Source of the DNA: Ophthalmolycus amberensis
Lineage: Eukaryota; Chordata; Actinopteri; Perciformes; Zoarcidae
Length of the DNA: 64,000 bases
Assembly: GCA_024529925.1 (NCBI GenBank)
Contig: JAFEUB010000792.1
Coordinates: 620,001-684,000 of the forward strand
Direction: 5' to 3'
Made by a program: the position numbers and the translations under genes. The notes under the pieces are model-generated. The model was not told the origin of the DNA. It ran no database searches and worked only from the letters and a program-made list of their open reading frames with translations. Shown here in pieces: positions 12,425-23,649 of the stretch (the stretch's first letter is position 1; every line of letters begins with the position of its first letter).

Positions 12425-14917
12425 TATGATGGACATGCGGTTAGTAGGTGTGTCTGTAGTGCTGGTGACTGGGCCTGTGAAGCTGGTGTGGCATCCCACG
12501 TGGCCTTGGGGCACGCTGAGGTTATTGGCAGTGGGCTTGAGGTACATAACCTCTGACCTTGGTGAGCTGAGTGGCAGGCGTGTCTGGTAGTCAAAGTACA
12601 TAGGAGAGGTGGCCAAGGAAGGGCTGCTTACCACGTTCATCACATTCATGGCATCCCGCTCCTCCACTTCGCTCTGCACCAGCATGATGTCGTTCTTGTT
12701 AATCTTCTTCTTCTTGCCTTTCCCGAGCTGAGGGTGCGAGTACTCTGCAATGCGACAATTGTAGGTACGGATCTCCTTGTTTTCTCGCTTGCACTTGATT
12801 GCTATGGTCACCATGGCTGCCAGAAGCATGATGGATATGATGCTTAGAGTTACAATAAGAGGAAGGGACATGTCCCAGTTCTGATTGTCAATTGTGCGAG
12901 GCAGTCCATCTGGAGGACGTCCGTTGGACGCCTTGATGAAGAGCCTGGCGGCGGCAGTGAGCGTTGGCTTGCCATGGTCAGATACTCGGATGATCAGCTC
13001 CACAATGGGGTTCACATCGTCCCAGAATGGGTGGGCTGTTCGCACCTCCCCGGTCACTGGATCAATCTCAAAGAGGTGCTCCTCATTACCATCAGAGATC
13101 TCATATGTGAGCCTCCCACTCTCGCCATAGTCATTATCCACCGCCCTCACTGTGGTGACAATGTAGCCAACACCAACGTTGCGCGGCACATGGATTTCAG
13201 CGGTGTCGTTCAGGAGCAGGGGCAGAACTATAACGGGGATGTTGTCATTGACATCCAGAACACTGATGCGTACTGTAGCGTTGCTCTCCAGGTGTGGAGA
13301 TCCTGCATCTCGAGCAAGAACCTTAAAGTCAAAGTATTTGATTTGCTCATAGTTAAAAGATCTCACTGCATAGATGGCACCATTAGCAGCATTCACATTA
13401 ACATAGGTGTTGACATCACCCCCACTCACATTGGAGTTGACTATGCTGTAGTACACTGTGCCGTTCTGGCCGAGGTCTGGGTCATGTGCCAGAACTGAAC
13501 CGAGGTACTCCCCAGGGATGTTGTTCTCAGGTATTTGAAGAAGGTAAACGGACTTGGTAAAGCGAGGAACGTTGTCATTCTCATCCAGAATCTTCACAGT
13601 GAAGGACTTTGTGGAGTTTAGAGGAGGAATGCCATTGTCTTTTGCCACAATGGTGACATTGAACTCATCCTGCACCTCTCTGTCCAACGGTCTGTCTGTC
13701 ACCACAGTATAGAAGTTTTCATAATTCTCCTCAAGTTTAAAAGGGACATTACCCAGTACTCTGCACTGAAGCTGCCCATTCCTGCCTGAGTCCTTGTCTG
13801 TGACACGGACCAGAGCAATGACGGTGGCTGGAGGTGCTGCCTCGCTGATGGCTCCCTGTCTCACAGACACAAAGCCTATAGACGGCCAGTTATCATTCCT
13901 GTCCAGCACTTTAACAGTGACTTTACAATGACCTGGGATTGGATTGGGACCTAGATCCTTTGCCTGGACGTCAATCTCAATAACTGGGCTCTCTTCGTAG
14001 TCGATTTCACCTTGAATCTTTATGACCCCTGTTCTGGAATCTATGGAAAAGAGCTCCCGGATTCTCTCTGGGGCATAGCCACTAAAAGAATAGACTACTT
14101 GTCCATTGTTACCCTCATCAGGATCAGTGGCGTTTAAATCGATCACCACTTTACCTGGAGGTGAATTTTCAGGAATTTCCACAATATACGAGGGCTGATC
14201 AAACACAGGGCTGTTATCATTGGAATCAATAACTTTAACATTTATCTGCATGGTACCTGACCGAGGATATTCCCCCCCATCTGTGGCTGACAGAATAAGG
14301 GTGTGATGGTTTCGTTCTTCTCGGTCCAATGACCGTTGAATAACTAATTCTGGGAATTTAGTCCCGTCCCCACGGGACTTTACCTCCAAGGAAAAGAGAT
14401 TGTAGTCATCGCGTGTTATTTGATAGGTTTTCAGGCCGTTCTCCCCTGCATCTGGGTCATGGGCGCTGGTCAGCGGAAAGCGTGTACCTGGCACTGCGTT
14501 TTCAGAAATCTCAATATCAATCTGATCCGAGGGGAAGATGGGTGAGTTGTCGTTAATGTCCTGAATATCTATTTTGATCATGCAGATCTCCTTGTCATTG
14601 GCAAACACCTCCATGGAGAGCTGGCACTTGTGGTTTGTCTTACACAAGATTTCCCTGTCGATGCGCTGCTTTGTGTACAGCAGTCCGCTTTGGGGGTCCA
14701 CGTCGATGAAATGCGGAGCTGAGTTCTCCAGCACCCTGAAGTTGGCTTTCTTACCCTGTCCTCCCGGGCCAACCTGATCGAGTCCGAGTCTGGCATCTTT
14801 GGCAATGTTCCCAATCACTGTCCCCGGACCCTGTTCCTCCGGGACAGAGTAATTCAAGTTTTTCAATGTCAGGGCTTGAGCCCATAACAGGAGGAAAAAG
14901 AAAATAGAAAGATACAT
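12422..14917 (-). CDS. pcdh17: Protocadherin-17, first coding exon (partial gene)
   Basis: This exon encodes the first 832 residues of a delta-2 protocadherin, a calcium-dependent homophilic adhesion protein of neuronal membranes. The only in-frame ATG near the start gives MYLSIFFFLLLWAQALT, a signal peptide that matches the start of vertebrate PCDH17. Six cadherin repeats follow, with linker motifs DINDNSP (about residue 120), DSNDNSP (231), DRNDNWP (339), DENDNVP (445) and DVNDNIP (555); the sixth repeat ends near residue 664. EC2 carries an RGD (about 182-184), also present in human PCDH17. A membrane segment covers about 684-706, followed by KCKRENKEIRTYNCRIAEY and a lysine cluster typical of PCDH17. 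The reading frame is intact, with no stops. Human PCDH17 is about 1159 residues, so roughly 320 tail residues belong to later exons not seen here. As in other delta-protocadherins, exon 1 holds all extracellular repeats, the membrane segment and part of the tail. PCDH10, 18 and 19 were considered; the tail and signal peptide fit PCDH17 best. Confidence 0.96.
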
Positions 14918-14954
14918 CCCCACTCTGTAAAAGCTGCTATAATCTGTGTTGTGT

Positions 14955-15035
14955 TTACGCCTCCTTTGACCGCTTGATATTTTGTTCAAATTTGGTGTTT
15001 CTATTAATCGGGATCAAATAAAGAGTTCTGTTCAT
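14955..15035 (-). promoter_or_regulatory. Upstream ORF in the pcdh17 leader
   Basis: An ATG at 15033-15035, preceded directly by another in-frame ATG at 15036-15038, opens a 26-codon frame that stops with TAA at 14955-14957. This is 37 nt before the pcdh17 start codon and in a different frame. If transcription begins upstream of 15038 this would be a short uORF that could lower translation of the main frame. The start of the transcript cannot be read from the sequence, so its presence in the mRNA is inferred. Confidence 0.4.
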
Positions 15036-15118
15036 CATGCGAGGCCTTGGCATTCGTCTTTGTGGATTGTCTTTGCTCTGTCTCTCTCTTCCAGCAATCT
15101 GTGGTGCTGAACACCTAA

Positions 15119-15124
15119 TTTATA
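15119..15124 (-). promoter_or_regulatory. Possible TATA box for pcdh17
   Basis: The minus strand reads GAATATAAATTAGG here, about 200 nt upstream of the start codon. If used, transcription would start near 15090 and give a leader of about 170 nt that includes the uORF. Such AT-rich hexamers also occur by chance, and the true start could lie further upstream, for example in the CpG-richer stretch at 16.1-16.2 kb. Confidence 0.2.
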
Positions 15125-16800
15125 TTCAGCTGAGCGCCCAGACTCATCTGAGCAATAAACGCGATCCAGTCTCCAAACAGAATAGTCATTGTAAGTGTTC
15201 AGTCATGCCACCTAAGAAGGAAAACAGAAAAAATATATTTGTTATAATATATATATATATGTGTCAATTAGTCACCCAAATAAAAACACACTAAAAGGTA
15301 CACCAACCATACTGCCAGTGAGAAATCAGATCCACCGCGGAGCCAAAAATGAAACAGTGCTCATGTGTAATTCATCTCCACAATTATGGGGGAAGCTTGT
15401 CAATTAGTTAACCTTGGGAAGACACTCGGCGCGGCACAGATCAGGGAAATAATGATTCCCCTTGTAGATTATTTACACCATACCATTATAGACAGGATGC
15501 CGTTTTAAAAAGCTATCTCTGATGTGCAATGCACGACCTGACCCTGGCTTGATGACGGCACATTTAGAGAATGTCGACTGAAAATGTAATAGGGCAACTT
15601 TAATAATGTGGTCACACTGCAGGCGTACAACTGAAGACGGTCTATCGCGGCGGCTATTTGAATAAGTGTGTATAAAATGAGCCTCTTACACGCATTAACA
15701 AATCCGCATAATCCGGATATTTACAATGAGCCTTGTAAAAAAAAATCGTAAATGAGCTGCCAGCATCTCAGCACAGCCGTGTAATTCTCTCCACTGATGC
15801 CCTCCGTGTCTCTCTCGCTCTCTCTGCAAGATTCAACTGTCATTGGAAGAAGCTGTTGCTTCCGCATGCACAGGGATGCGAAATAACAACCGTTTGGAAA
15901 TGAGCAACAGACGGAGGGGCTTCGAGTGAAGAATCACACAGCACATAAAGAACATAAAGGACAAAACGAAAACTTACCAAAAGAAACTACCGCGTGCCAA
16001 ATAGTCCAAAATGAAAAAAAAAGATATATGACGTTAACTGTCAAAACCCAAAACAGTCAGTTGCAGCCGGGGCTCAGGGAGAGTTTCATCCCATATAACC
16101 ACTTCAGTGGGGCTGCCGCCCGTTTCCTCTTTCCCTTCGCCGCGCAGGAGGAAAAAGCGACAAGCCTCCGCTGCTGCACGCACAGGCTACAGTGCGGCGC
16201 AGTGGAAATAAAAAAAAGTGCTCCAGAAAAGTATGACTGTAATGTCAATGAGCTGAAGTCTTCTCCGCTGTCTGATTAGGATGCAGCGGCTCGCCTTCTG
16301 CCTGCAGTGAGTCACCGTTCTTCAGAAAAGGAAAACTGTACTCTATGAGGAGGAGAAGAAGGGGGGGAAAATCCAGATGTGTAGAAAGGTAGATCCAAAG
16401 TGGATATTTTAAAAAGGCGGACAGTGTTTTTCTACCCTGTACCGAAACACCGCTGAGTGACTGACTCCCGTAGTGGCATTTTGTCCTTGTCCTCCGTCCC
16501 CCAGTCAAAGTCCTCACGGAGAGACAGCTGCTGAGGAGGTGGTCAGCAAACAGCCCCGCATTCAGGCACAAGTCTGTCTGTAGCTGTCAGAATAAAAAGG
16601 GTGATTTTCTTCAACATATACGCACAGTCGTTATTTAGTATTCCCTGCACGTAACACAGCCCTAAGCACACAGAACGCTTCCTCTCACTGACTGAAGTCC
16701 GTACACCGCATGGTGCATTAAACACTGTCGCTGCTCCTCTGGCAGCCAATGAATTTGAAGAGGTGGGATGAGAAGGAGGGATTCAAAAGCCGCTTCGGGT

Positions 16801-18398
16801 ACAGACTACAAATGATTGGTGGCTCGCAGTTCACCGGTGGTGCATCTGTGTTTTTTCAAATATCACACTTCATTGTTGTTTACAATAAAGGGAAACCGTG
16901 CGTTGGGCAGCTTCGTCAGAGACGTATTAAAGGGGCCAGGCTGGAGACGTTTGAAATGTCGGTTCGGTCATTTATCCCAAACAGACAGCACGGTTTGAAT
17001 TCAACGGAAATGAATTCAATTCGGTGAAACGGAATAAAGGTGTGCGTTCTCAACCTTTTATTCTGGACTTCATTCAACTGTGCTCAGAGCAGAGACGGAC
17101 CGTTGAGGCAAATGTGAAAGAGGAGCACAGATTACATATTATTCTTAGATATATAATTGTAGGTAATTAAGACTATTAACTGTAGGATTGCGACTGATTG
17201 GATTGTGTGTGTTTGTATGTGCCACACATCACCCCAGTTTGTCGTGTTATTCTTCATTTAAAAGGTGTTGCAGCCATCTCCTTTAGAGACTTGTGTTTGA
17301 ACTAACGTTTCATCAACAAGTCCCTGTACCATACAACTGTCCTGCATCATTGTGTTGTCAATTAACAGTATTAGATAACTGGGAAATTATGATGGAAGAT
17401 AATGAAAGTTTTAGAGTAAATGATTGATTCGAAGTGACAACGATATCACTCATAGTAGTTTTCACTATTTTACTTTCACAATTATAGCTTGAAAAAACCT
17501 AATTTCATGTTGTCTCTCATAGTTCTCGTTCTAAAGGAAAGAAACAGCAGAAACTGTCTGTTGGGAAGTTTTTTATCCAGCACTGGAAGTAAAGCTGAAA
17601 TGAATAGTTGATTGAAGTACTTGGCAATTATTTTAGCAATCAATGAATTCAATTTTTTCAAGCAAAAAAGACAAACATTACTGATTTAGCTTCACACTCA
17701 GATCAGGATTTGAAGCTTTTCTTTGTCCTATGTTTTGGAAAATTAAACATTTTTGTTTTCAACTGTTTGTCTGACAAATCAAGGACTTTGATGAGGTAAT
17801 CTTGGACTTAAGAAATTGTAATGGGCGTGTTAAAACCACACAATTAACGGAGAATATGTTCAACAGATTATTGTATTTAAAAAATAATCATGAACCACAT
17901 AGGGAAACACACTGGATAGGTTCCCAGTGCATCAGGGTGCAAACAGTAATGAAAGCTTTCTTATCCTCTTGCTTTGGTCCAATATTGACAATCACTGAGG
18001 CACCATGCCACCCGTACTTGAATCATTTAGCAAAATAAATCATAAGTCATACTGTCAGATGACGGCCCTGAGGACTTTTAGTCGTCTTTTGACTTGACTG
18101 TTGTCATAGGGTTTTGTCAGAGTTTAACGATGCCCTTCATTTGGTATTGCTATTTCAATATGTCAGCTTTGTTCGGTATAATCGTGTAGTCTATCCATGT
18201 ATAAACATCGGTCCCAACCTCTTTGACTTTCCCTCTGACCTTTATCTCTGACAGGAGGGAATGACACGAGTGTCAGAACCATTCATTAGTCAGGAGGCGA
18301 CCGCAGCTCATTATTAAACAGCAGGTTTGATGTACCAATGTCAAGATGATGATAACTGATGAAGGTAAATGTCACATCACTGTCTCTATCTGCATACA
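16801..18398. other. Upstream intergenic sequence, nothing recognised
   Basis: Non-coding sequence on the 5' side of pcdh17. No exon, RNA gene or repeat family is seen. Confidence 0.5.
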
Positions 18399-18426
18399 GT
18401 GTGTGTGTGCGCGCGCGCGTGTGTGT
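18399..18426. repeat. Alternating purine-pyrimidine tract (GT)n(GC)n(GT)n
   Basis: A continuous run of alternating purine and pyrimidine: about five GT, five CG and four GT units. Such tracts favour left-handed Z-DNA under supercoiling. Simple microsatellite drift explains it equally well. Confidence 0.85.
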
Positions 18427-21400
18427 TTATTCAAATGTTATGCATATTTTGTTCACGAAGTGAACCTTCCTCTGAAGTCTTCAGGTCATGTAGGTGTTCC
18501 ATGACTTATAGAGCCTGAGACAAAATGCTGAGTAGCAATGAGCCCGGTGTTTGAAAGAATATATAATTATGTGTCAAAAATAATTAAATTTGCTCTCGAA
18601 TGAAGTTGAATCATCTATTATCCTCAAACCCACATTGTTCCCACCACGTTTTTTCATCGTTTGCCCAAATAACCTGTTTGCTCTTTTTCCTCGCCAACTA
18701 CACAGTGCTACACACTGAGCTTAAACAATGCCTGCAAAACCACCATGCCTTGATAAAATGTCACCAGTGCTGCCAGAGATAAACCCAGCCATTAGCAGCT
18801 TTCTTCATTAGCCCAATTAAAAGGCCCTCAGGAAATGCACTGACAGAAAGCGTATTTCGAATGGGCTGCTGGTGAACAGTTGCATTAAAACCCGATTTCG
18901 TAAATTAAATTTCAATCTAATGGCAATGGCCTTTCTTCAGGTGGTAATAAGAGAGAGGAGGCCTCTTCCTGCCTACGCTATTTAACCCATTTTTTATTCT
19001 CTTTTCCTCCCTTTCCTACACTCTCAGATTTCACTTCTTCCCTCGAACAATAAAAATGTGTAACACTGTTAGAAGAAATTTAAGCCATGAAGACGGACCG
19101 CGTGGAGTCCGACTGTGAGATTTGTCTCCATTAGCTCTGTCGGGGGAAAAAATCAGTTTTGACTTTTTTTTATACATCGAGAGTTTTATTCCGGCAGCAA
19201 ACTGTCACTTCCTTCACAGATACTTTTTACCTGCCTGTTGTTTGTCTCCAACATACATTTTTTCTATGTTGCCATTTGAATCTGTGCCTCTGTTCTTCTT
19301 TACACTGTTCAACTCTTCACTGTGTTGGGGAGAGGGAGAGGGGGAGTAGCACCTTATTGTTTACCTCACTTTGCTGTGGTTCAGCAGTAGAGAAAACACA
19401 GTTTGAGTAACTCTTTGTCTTTGTCTATGATAGTATGAAAGCTGAGACAGCAGCACTGATGCTATTTTTAAGTAGATGTGTCTCTTTCATTCTTCAAAGG
19501 CATAAGCCCTCTGAACTGTTCATTAGTTACAGCATGCATAACGCCATCTGACTGCATTAAGCTATTAATATTAATGCTCGTTCCTACAGGTGACACGCAT
19601 ATGACGCGCTTTACTGAAAGTTAGTTTAACCCGCATTTTACCTTTTATACTGTATATTATTACAGGATAATCCTTGGGTGTCTGAAAGAGATGGTTGAAG
19701 CTGTAGTTCCTTCGTATTTAGTGCCAAACCATAGAACTCAACTGAATTGCAAAAGAATGTACTTGCAGTTTCATTTCAGTTTCCTATTTTACACTCTGTT
19801 GCTTGATTTTAGAGTTTCCTCTATATTTCTTCTCTGTCTGTCTCTCCTATAATCTTTTGCGGTAGTAAATAAAGGTTTTGTTGTGCTTCAAATGAACTAG
19901 TACAGTATGCACAAAGTCTTGTCCACATGCATCTAAAGGCTACACGGTGCCATCTCTGTCTGTCTGCCATCACACATGAATCTGAAAATGTGGATAATGG
20001 CGCACACTTGCAGCTCTTCTCCAAGGCGTTCATGGTGTTGCGTTCAATTGTACACAGGAAAAAGCCACAGAAGTGGTTGCGGAAAGCATTAAAAGAGAGA
20101 CCTTGAGATAAAAGCACTTCGTTTGAGATCTTAAATCTTTATGAACGTCATTTACACCTTAGTAACAGCAAATAGAAAGGGTCATTCCTGTTCGTAAAAT
20201 CAAAGTAGTGTCTGAAACAACCAAGTCAAGAGGACGGCTCGTCAGATGTGGATGCATTGATCCATTCAGATGGACCGCCAAGGCTGGTTTAACGCAGTTC
20301 ATTATGTTGGTCTGAAGGAGGTATAATAGAGGTAAGTACTGATGAGCATGGTCACGGTTTACAGTTTGAGCCATGGGAATCTGTTTATATCCACTATGCA
20401 TCCTCTCTTTCTTTCTTTTCTTCCAGCTCTGTCTTTACAACAGAGCAGCTGAAATCCCTGACCCGGCTTAGCAGTGTCATCAAGCCACAAGAAAAAAACA
20501 AAACACTGGTTTATTCAAAGGAGTTGACTAAATGTTACCCTGCATGTACAACTTTGTGTCCTTTTAACCGTGTCTATATGTTGATTTCTGATTCATCCTT
20601 ACATAGGCTGCCACTAATGAATGCTTCTTTTTTTACAGAACCGATTGGACAGGATGAATGTATTTTATGGTTCGAGCACAACCCAGATCTGTTAGTGAGC
20701 CTGTTTGTACGTTCCAAGAAATATTTCCTGATCAATGCTCTCTGTGTAACCGATTCTGCCTCGGGACAATCCTCAGTGTTGGACTGCGAGCTGTAATGGA
20801 TGTTAGCAGGTGCAGGGGCTGCTTTGTAGCGAAACTAAGATTCATTTTCATCAGGTGTGTCTTTTCACAAGCAAACTGCCGGACGACCTGTACTTCTACA
20901 CTGACGCCACAAATGAAGTCGATGAGTCAGATGCATACATTAATGCTCTCGGCATGCTCTTAGTGGAATAACCCTATTCTCCCTGGAAAGATCATGAGTG
21001 AGAGATGAATTGTAATCATCTCCTATTGCCTTATTAGCATCACCAAGTGCCCCTAAAGAGCCAAATCACATTTGGCTGGCTGAGTCTAGCACACGGGAAA
21101 TACGTGCAGAAATGAGAGTCATGCTCATGGTTATGCCTACAGTATGTCTTGTATTCACCCACAGCTCCCTTTGGCACAGCTGGCTTCTACATTAGTTAGC
21201 CTAACATCAAATGATACACCAATACACCTTACACCATTTTTAATCGCCATCCGCTGGGTTAAAAATGTCCATCAACCATCTGTTCTCTTCCGGATCGCTT
21301 CAGTCAAAAACACTCAGACACTTTAAAAGTGCTGCATCTTTATCTCTTGGGTTTTCAGCATCACTTCTTTACTTGATCACATGATGCAGAAAGTTTCAAA

Positions 21401-21860
21401 ACAATTTACTTTTCATACAACAATTTCCTGTAGAAGAAATCAAGCTGGGCAGTCATTGGTATTAGTAACAGCCTCTTACATCTTCCCCTGCAATGCTTTT
21501 GTTTTTCTAATTTGTATTAGAGAGATTAATTAAAAGGAACAACAAACCAAGGTGTTTATTAGACAGCATAAAGGGTGTACCAAAGTGACGGAGAAGGCCC
21601 CGTGAGAAAAACAATAAGCAGACAACAGCTTTTCATCAACACTTATTATCAGGATATGATTCCTTTATTTTCCAGGCCTATCAATGTAAGACTACGCAGT
21701 CTAATAAAGGTTAATTTGTCCATGTTCATTTACAAATTTGAGTTATGCAAATTAAGGAATTGTCTTGCACAATTTCGAGAGAATGCCAATAAGGATGATA
21801 GTGATATTAACACGCTTGATTCAAATCTTTGCACTCATTGGTCCATTGGACAAAAGCGCA
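18427..21860. other. Upstream intergenic sequence with a TAAT-rich block
   Basis: No gene is recognised. The piece at about 18783-18940 has seven ATTA/TAAT homeodomain-type cores in roughly 150 bases and looks like a candidate conserved non-coding element. The rest shows no recognisable structure. Confidence 0.4.
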
Positions 21861-22052
21861 TGACAAATACTAATGTATGAAATACTCAGGTGTCCCGGAG
21901 GGTCCATTGCTGTCAATGTAGACACACGGAAGTCACGCCCAAAAGCGATAGCGACACCATCGCAGTGTGCAAGCGTTCCCAAGTGCCTATTTTTCAGGGC
22001 GTGTTTTAGGTGTGTGTAAGGCGACACAGAGAACTATTCGTTCAAAACAACA

Positions 22053-22250
22053 ATGGTGCCCACTGCAAGGTTAACGCATGCTGCAAAAGCATCAGCTATA
22101 TCACAACTGGAGAGTATTGCTTTATTGAAAGAAGAGCAAAGAGCAGTCCTGCAGGCGTTTATCAATGGAATAGATGTTTTCGCTCCTCTCCCGACTGGCT
22201 TCGGCAAGGGAATGATTGCCAGATGGTTCATCCAATCACCTGCCGGGTAG
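22053..22250 (+). pseudogene. RecQ-like helicase fragment (motif I region), probably mobile-element derived
   Basis: A 65-codon frame starts at an ATG. Its middle, LLKEEQRAVLQAFINGIDVF followed by PLPTGFGKG (22188-22211), matches the Q-motif/motif I layout of RecQ-type DNA helicases: a Gln about 20 residues before a Walker A P-loop. The usual Ser/Thr after the P-loop Lys is Gly, and resemblance stops there, followed by a TAG at 22248. All other helicase motifs are absent, so this is a broken exon or an internally deleted copy. Many fish genomes carry dispersed RecQ-like helicase sequences linked to transposable elements, and the adjoining DNA here is entirely retrotransposon debris, so a mobile origin is likely. 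A true first exon spliced to distant exons is less likely. Confidence in the helicase similarity is moderate. Confidence 0.5.
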
Positions 22251-22259
22251 TTTTTTTTT

Positions 22260-22475
22260 TTTAAAGTGCCTGCCCTTTCCTAAATAGTTTCTCAGACTGT
22301 TCTGTGTAACAATCCATCTGGCGGGTCGGGTTACAGAGTGATCTGTGAGAGCCTGTGGGAAGTGTTCTGGTGTCTGGTTGTTTTGGCGTACTAGGCTGTG
22401 TAGCGCCCAAGAGGGGAGAAGCTGAAACAGGTTGTGTCCGGGGTGTGAGGGTTCCGCAGTGATGTTTCCTGACGC
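22260..22475 (-). mobile_element. Jockey/Rex-like LINE, 3' part (split copy A)
   Basis: The minus-strand frame over 22330-22475 reads RKHHCGTLTPRTQPVSASP and further Pro/Arg/Thr-rich sequence, resembling the 3' end of a common fish LINE whose 5' neighbour lies at 23357-23622. The two pieces are separated by the L2-like insertion. The border with the helicase-like fragment between 22212 and 22330 could not be placed; it includes a 12-base T run (22249-22262). Confidence 0.5.
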
Positions 22476-22481
22476 TCAAGG

Positions 22482-23350
22482 CAAGGCAAGGCAAGGCAAG
22501 TTTGTTTGTATAGCACATTTCAACAACAAGGTAATTCAAAGTGCTTCACATAAAACCATTATAAGCATCAAAACACAAGGCAAAAGAAAAGGAGATTTCA
22601 AAAACAATTAAAAAACAGTGTAAGAAATAAAATGCAGTAGTAAAATGCAGAAATGCAGGAAATTGATTAATATATTAATTGAACGTGGTTCAATTAAAGG
22701 CAGCAGCAAACAGAAAGGTCTTCAATCTTGATTTAAATGAGCTGAGGGTCTCAGCAGACCTGCAGCTTTCTGGGACTTTGTTCCAGATATGTGGAGCAGA
22801 AAAACTGAACTGCTGCTTCTCCATGTTTAGTTCTGACTCTGGGAACAGAAAGTAGACCGGTCCCAGACGACCTGAGGGGTCGGGATGGTTCATAAGGTAG
22901 TAGCAGATCGGAGATGTATTTTGGTCCCAAACCATTCAGTGCTTTGTAAACCAACAGCAGGATTTTAAAGTCAATTCTTTGTTGGACAGGAAGCCAGTGC
23001 AAAGACCTCAGAACTGGAGTGATAGTGATCCACCCTCCTGGTCTTAGTGAGGACTCGAGCTGCAGCGTTCTGAATCAGCTGCAGCTTTCTGACGGACCTT
23101 TTACAGAGACCTGTAAACACACCGTTACAGTAGTCCAGTCTGCTGAAGATAAATGCGTGGACAAGTTTTTCCAAATCCTGTTGAGACATAAGTCCTCTAA
23201 TCCTTGATATATTCTTCAGGTGATAGTAGGCTGATTTTGTAATTGTCTTGATATGGCTGTTCAGGTTGAGGTCTGAATCCATAACTACACCTAGATTTCT
23301 GGCTTGGTTTGTGGGTTTTAACATCAGTGACTGAAGCTGAGCGGTGATTT
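22482..23350 (-). mobile_element. L2-like LINE, 5'-truncated copy 1
   Basis: Minus-strand translations give the C-terminal part of an L2-type reverse transcriptase ORF: RNLGVVMDSDLNLNSHIKTI, SRLDYCNGVFTGL, HWLPVQQRIDFKILLLVYKALN in a shifted frame, and APHIWNKVPESCRSAETLSS ending LKTFLFAAAFN-stop at about 22690. The 3' UTR runs to a (GGCAA)n tail (22482-22500). Two frameshifts, one near 23000 and one near 22815, break the frame, and the catalytic RT core is missing. Possible target duplications TCAAGG lie at 22476-22481 and 23351-23356; the left one partly overlaps the tail repeat, so it is suggestive only. Flanks match the two halves of another LINE. Confidence 0.8.
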
Positions 23351-23356
23351 TCAAGG

Positions 23357-23622
23357 TGTATACGTCCCGGATGGAGGGCAAGCTGACACCAATGATTTTC
23401 TCTGCTGTCCTGACTGTCCTTTGTTGTCTGTTCTTATCCTGTTTAGTGGCAGATCCAAACCACACGGTGACGGATGTGCAGATAAATGGATTATTGCAAA
23501 TGTCTGTAAATTTCAGGAGTTAAACAGACTGGTCTCCTGAGCTACAGTTGCTGGTGTAGAGGGAGAAGATCAGTGGGGAGAGCACACATCCCTGCGAGGC
23601 GCCAGCGCGGATGGTCCTGGAT
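23357..23622 (-). mobile_element. Jockey/Rex-like LINE, RT fragment with internal deletion (split copy A)
   Basis: The minus strand encodes RAGASQGCVLSPLIFSLYTS, the conserved RT block before the catalytic Asp pair. After a jump it gives SVTVWFGSATKQDKNRQQRT and AEKIIGVSLPSIRDVYTL, which belong near the C-terminus. The FADD catalytic box between them is missing, so several hundred bases were lost before or after insertion. The frame is also interrupted. Together with 22260-22475 it forms one old element into which the L2-like copy was inserted. Confidence 0.65.
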
Positions 23623-23649
23623 GTGATATGTTACTAGCAGGTGACCATC

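Larger units (their letters stand above)
14918..16800 (-). promoter_or_regulatory. 5' UTR and proximal promoter region of pcdh17
   Basis: This interval lies directly upstream of the coding start. It has more CpG dinucleotides than its surroundings, most clearly at about 16100-16210 and in patches near 15640. No protein-like frame with recognisable features is present. It should contain the transcript start and core promoter, but I cannot place either with confidence. Confidence 0.5.

Noticed and set aside
12974..13498. 174-codon frame on the plus strand
   Set aside because: It lies antisense within the pcdh17 exon, has no recognisable features, and is explained as a shadow of that coding sequence.
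14918..14989. Upstream extension of the pcdh17 frame by 24 codons
   Set aside because: The extension begins at a TTG, not an ATG. The first in-frame ATG is at 14915-14917, it starts a good signal peptide, and it matches PCDH17 orthologues.
15926..16279. 117-codon plus-strand frame in the pcdh17 upstream region
   Set aside because: It lies in the probable promoter region, and no features suggest a protein. An alternative first exon of a divergent transcript cannot be excluded but has no positive evidence.
22971..23465. 164-codon frame as a single reverse transcriptase gene
   Set aside because: Its two halves belong to different LINE families joined at an insertion border near 23350, so it is a chimera without function.
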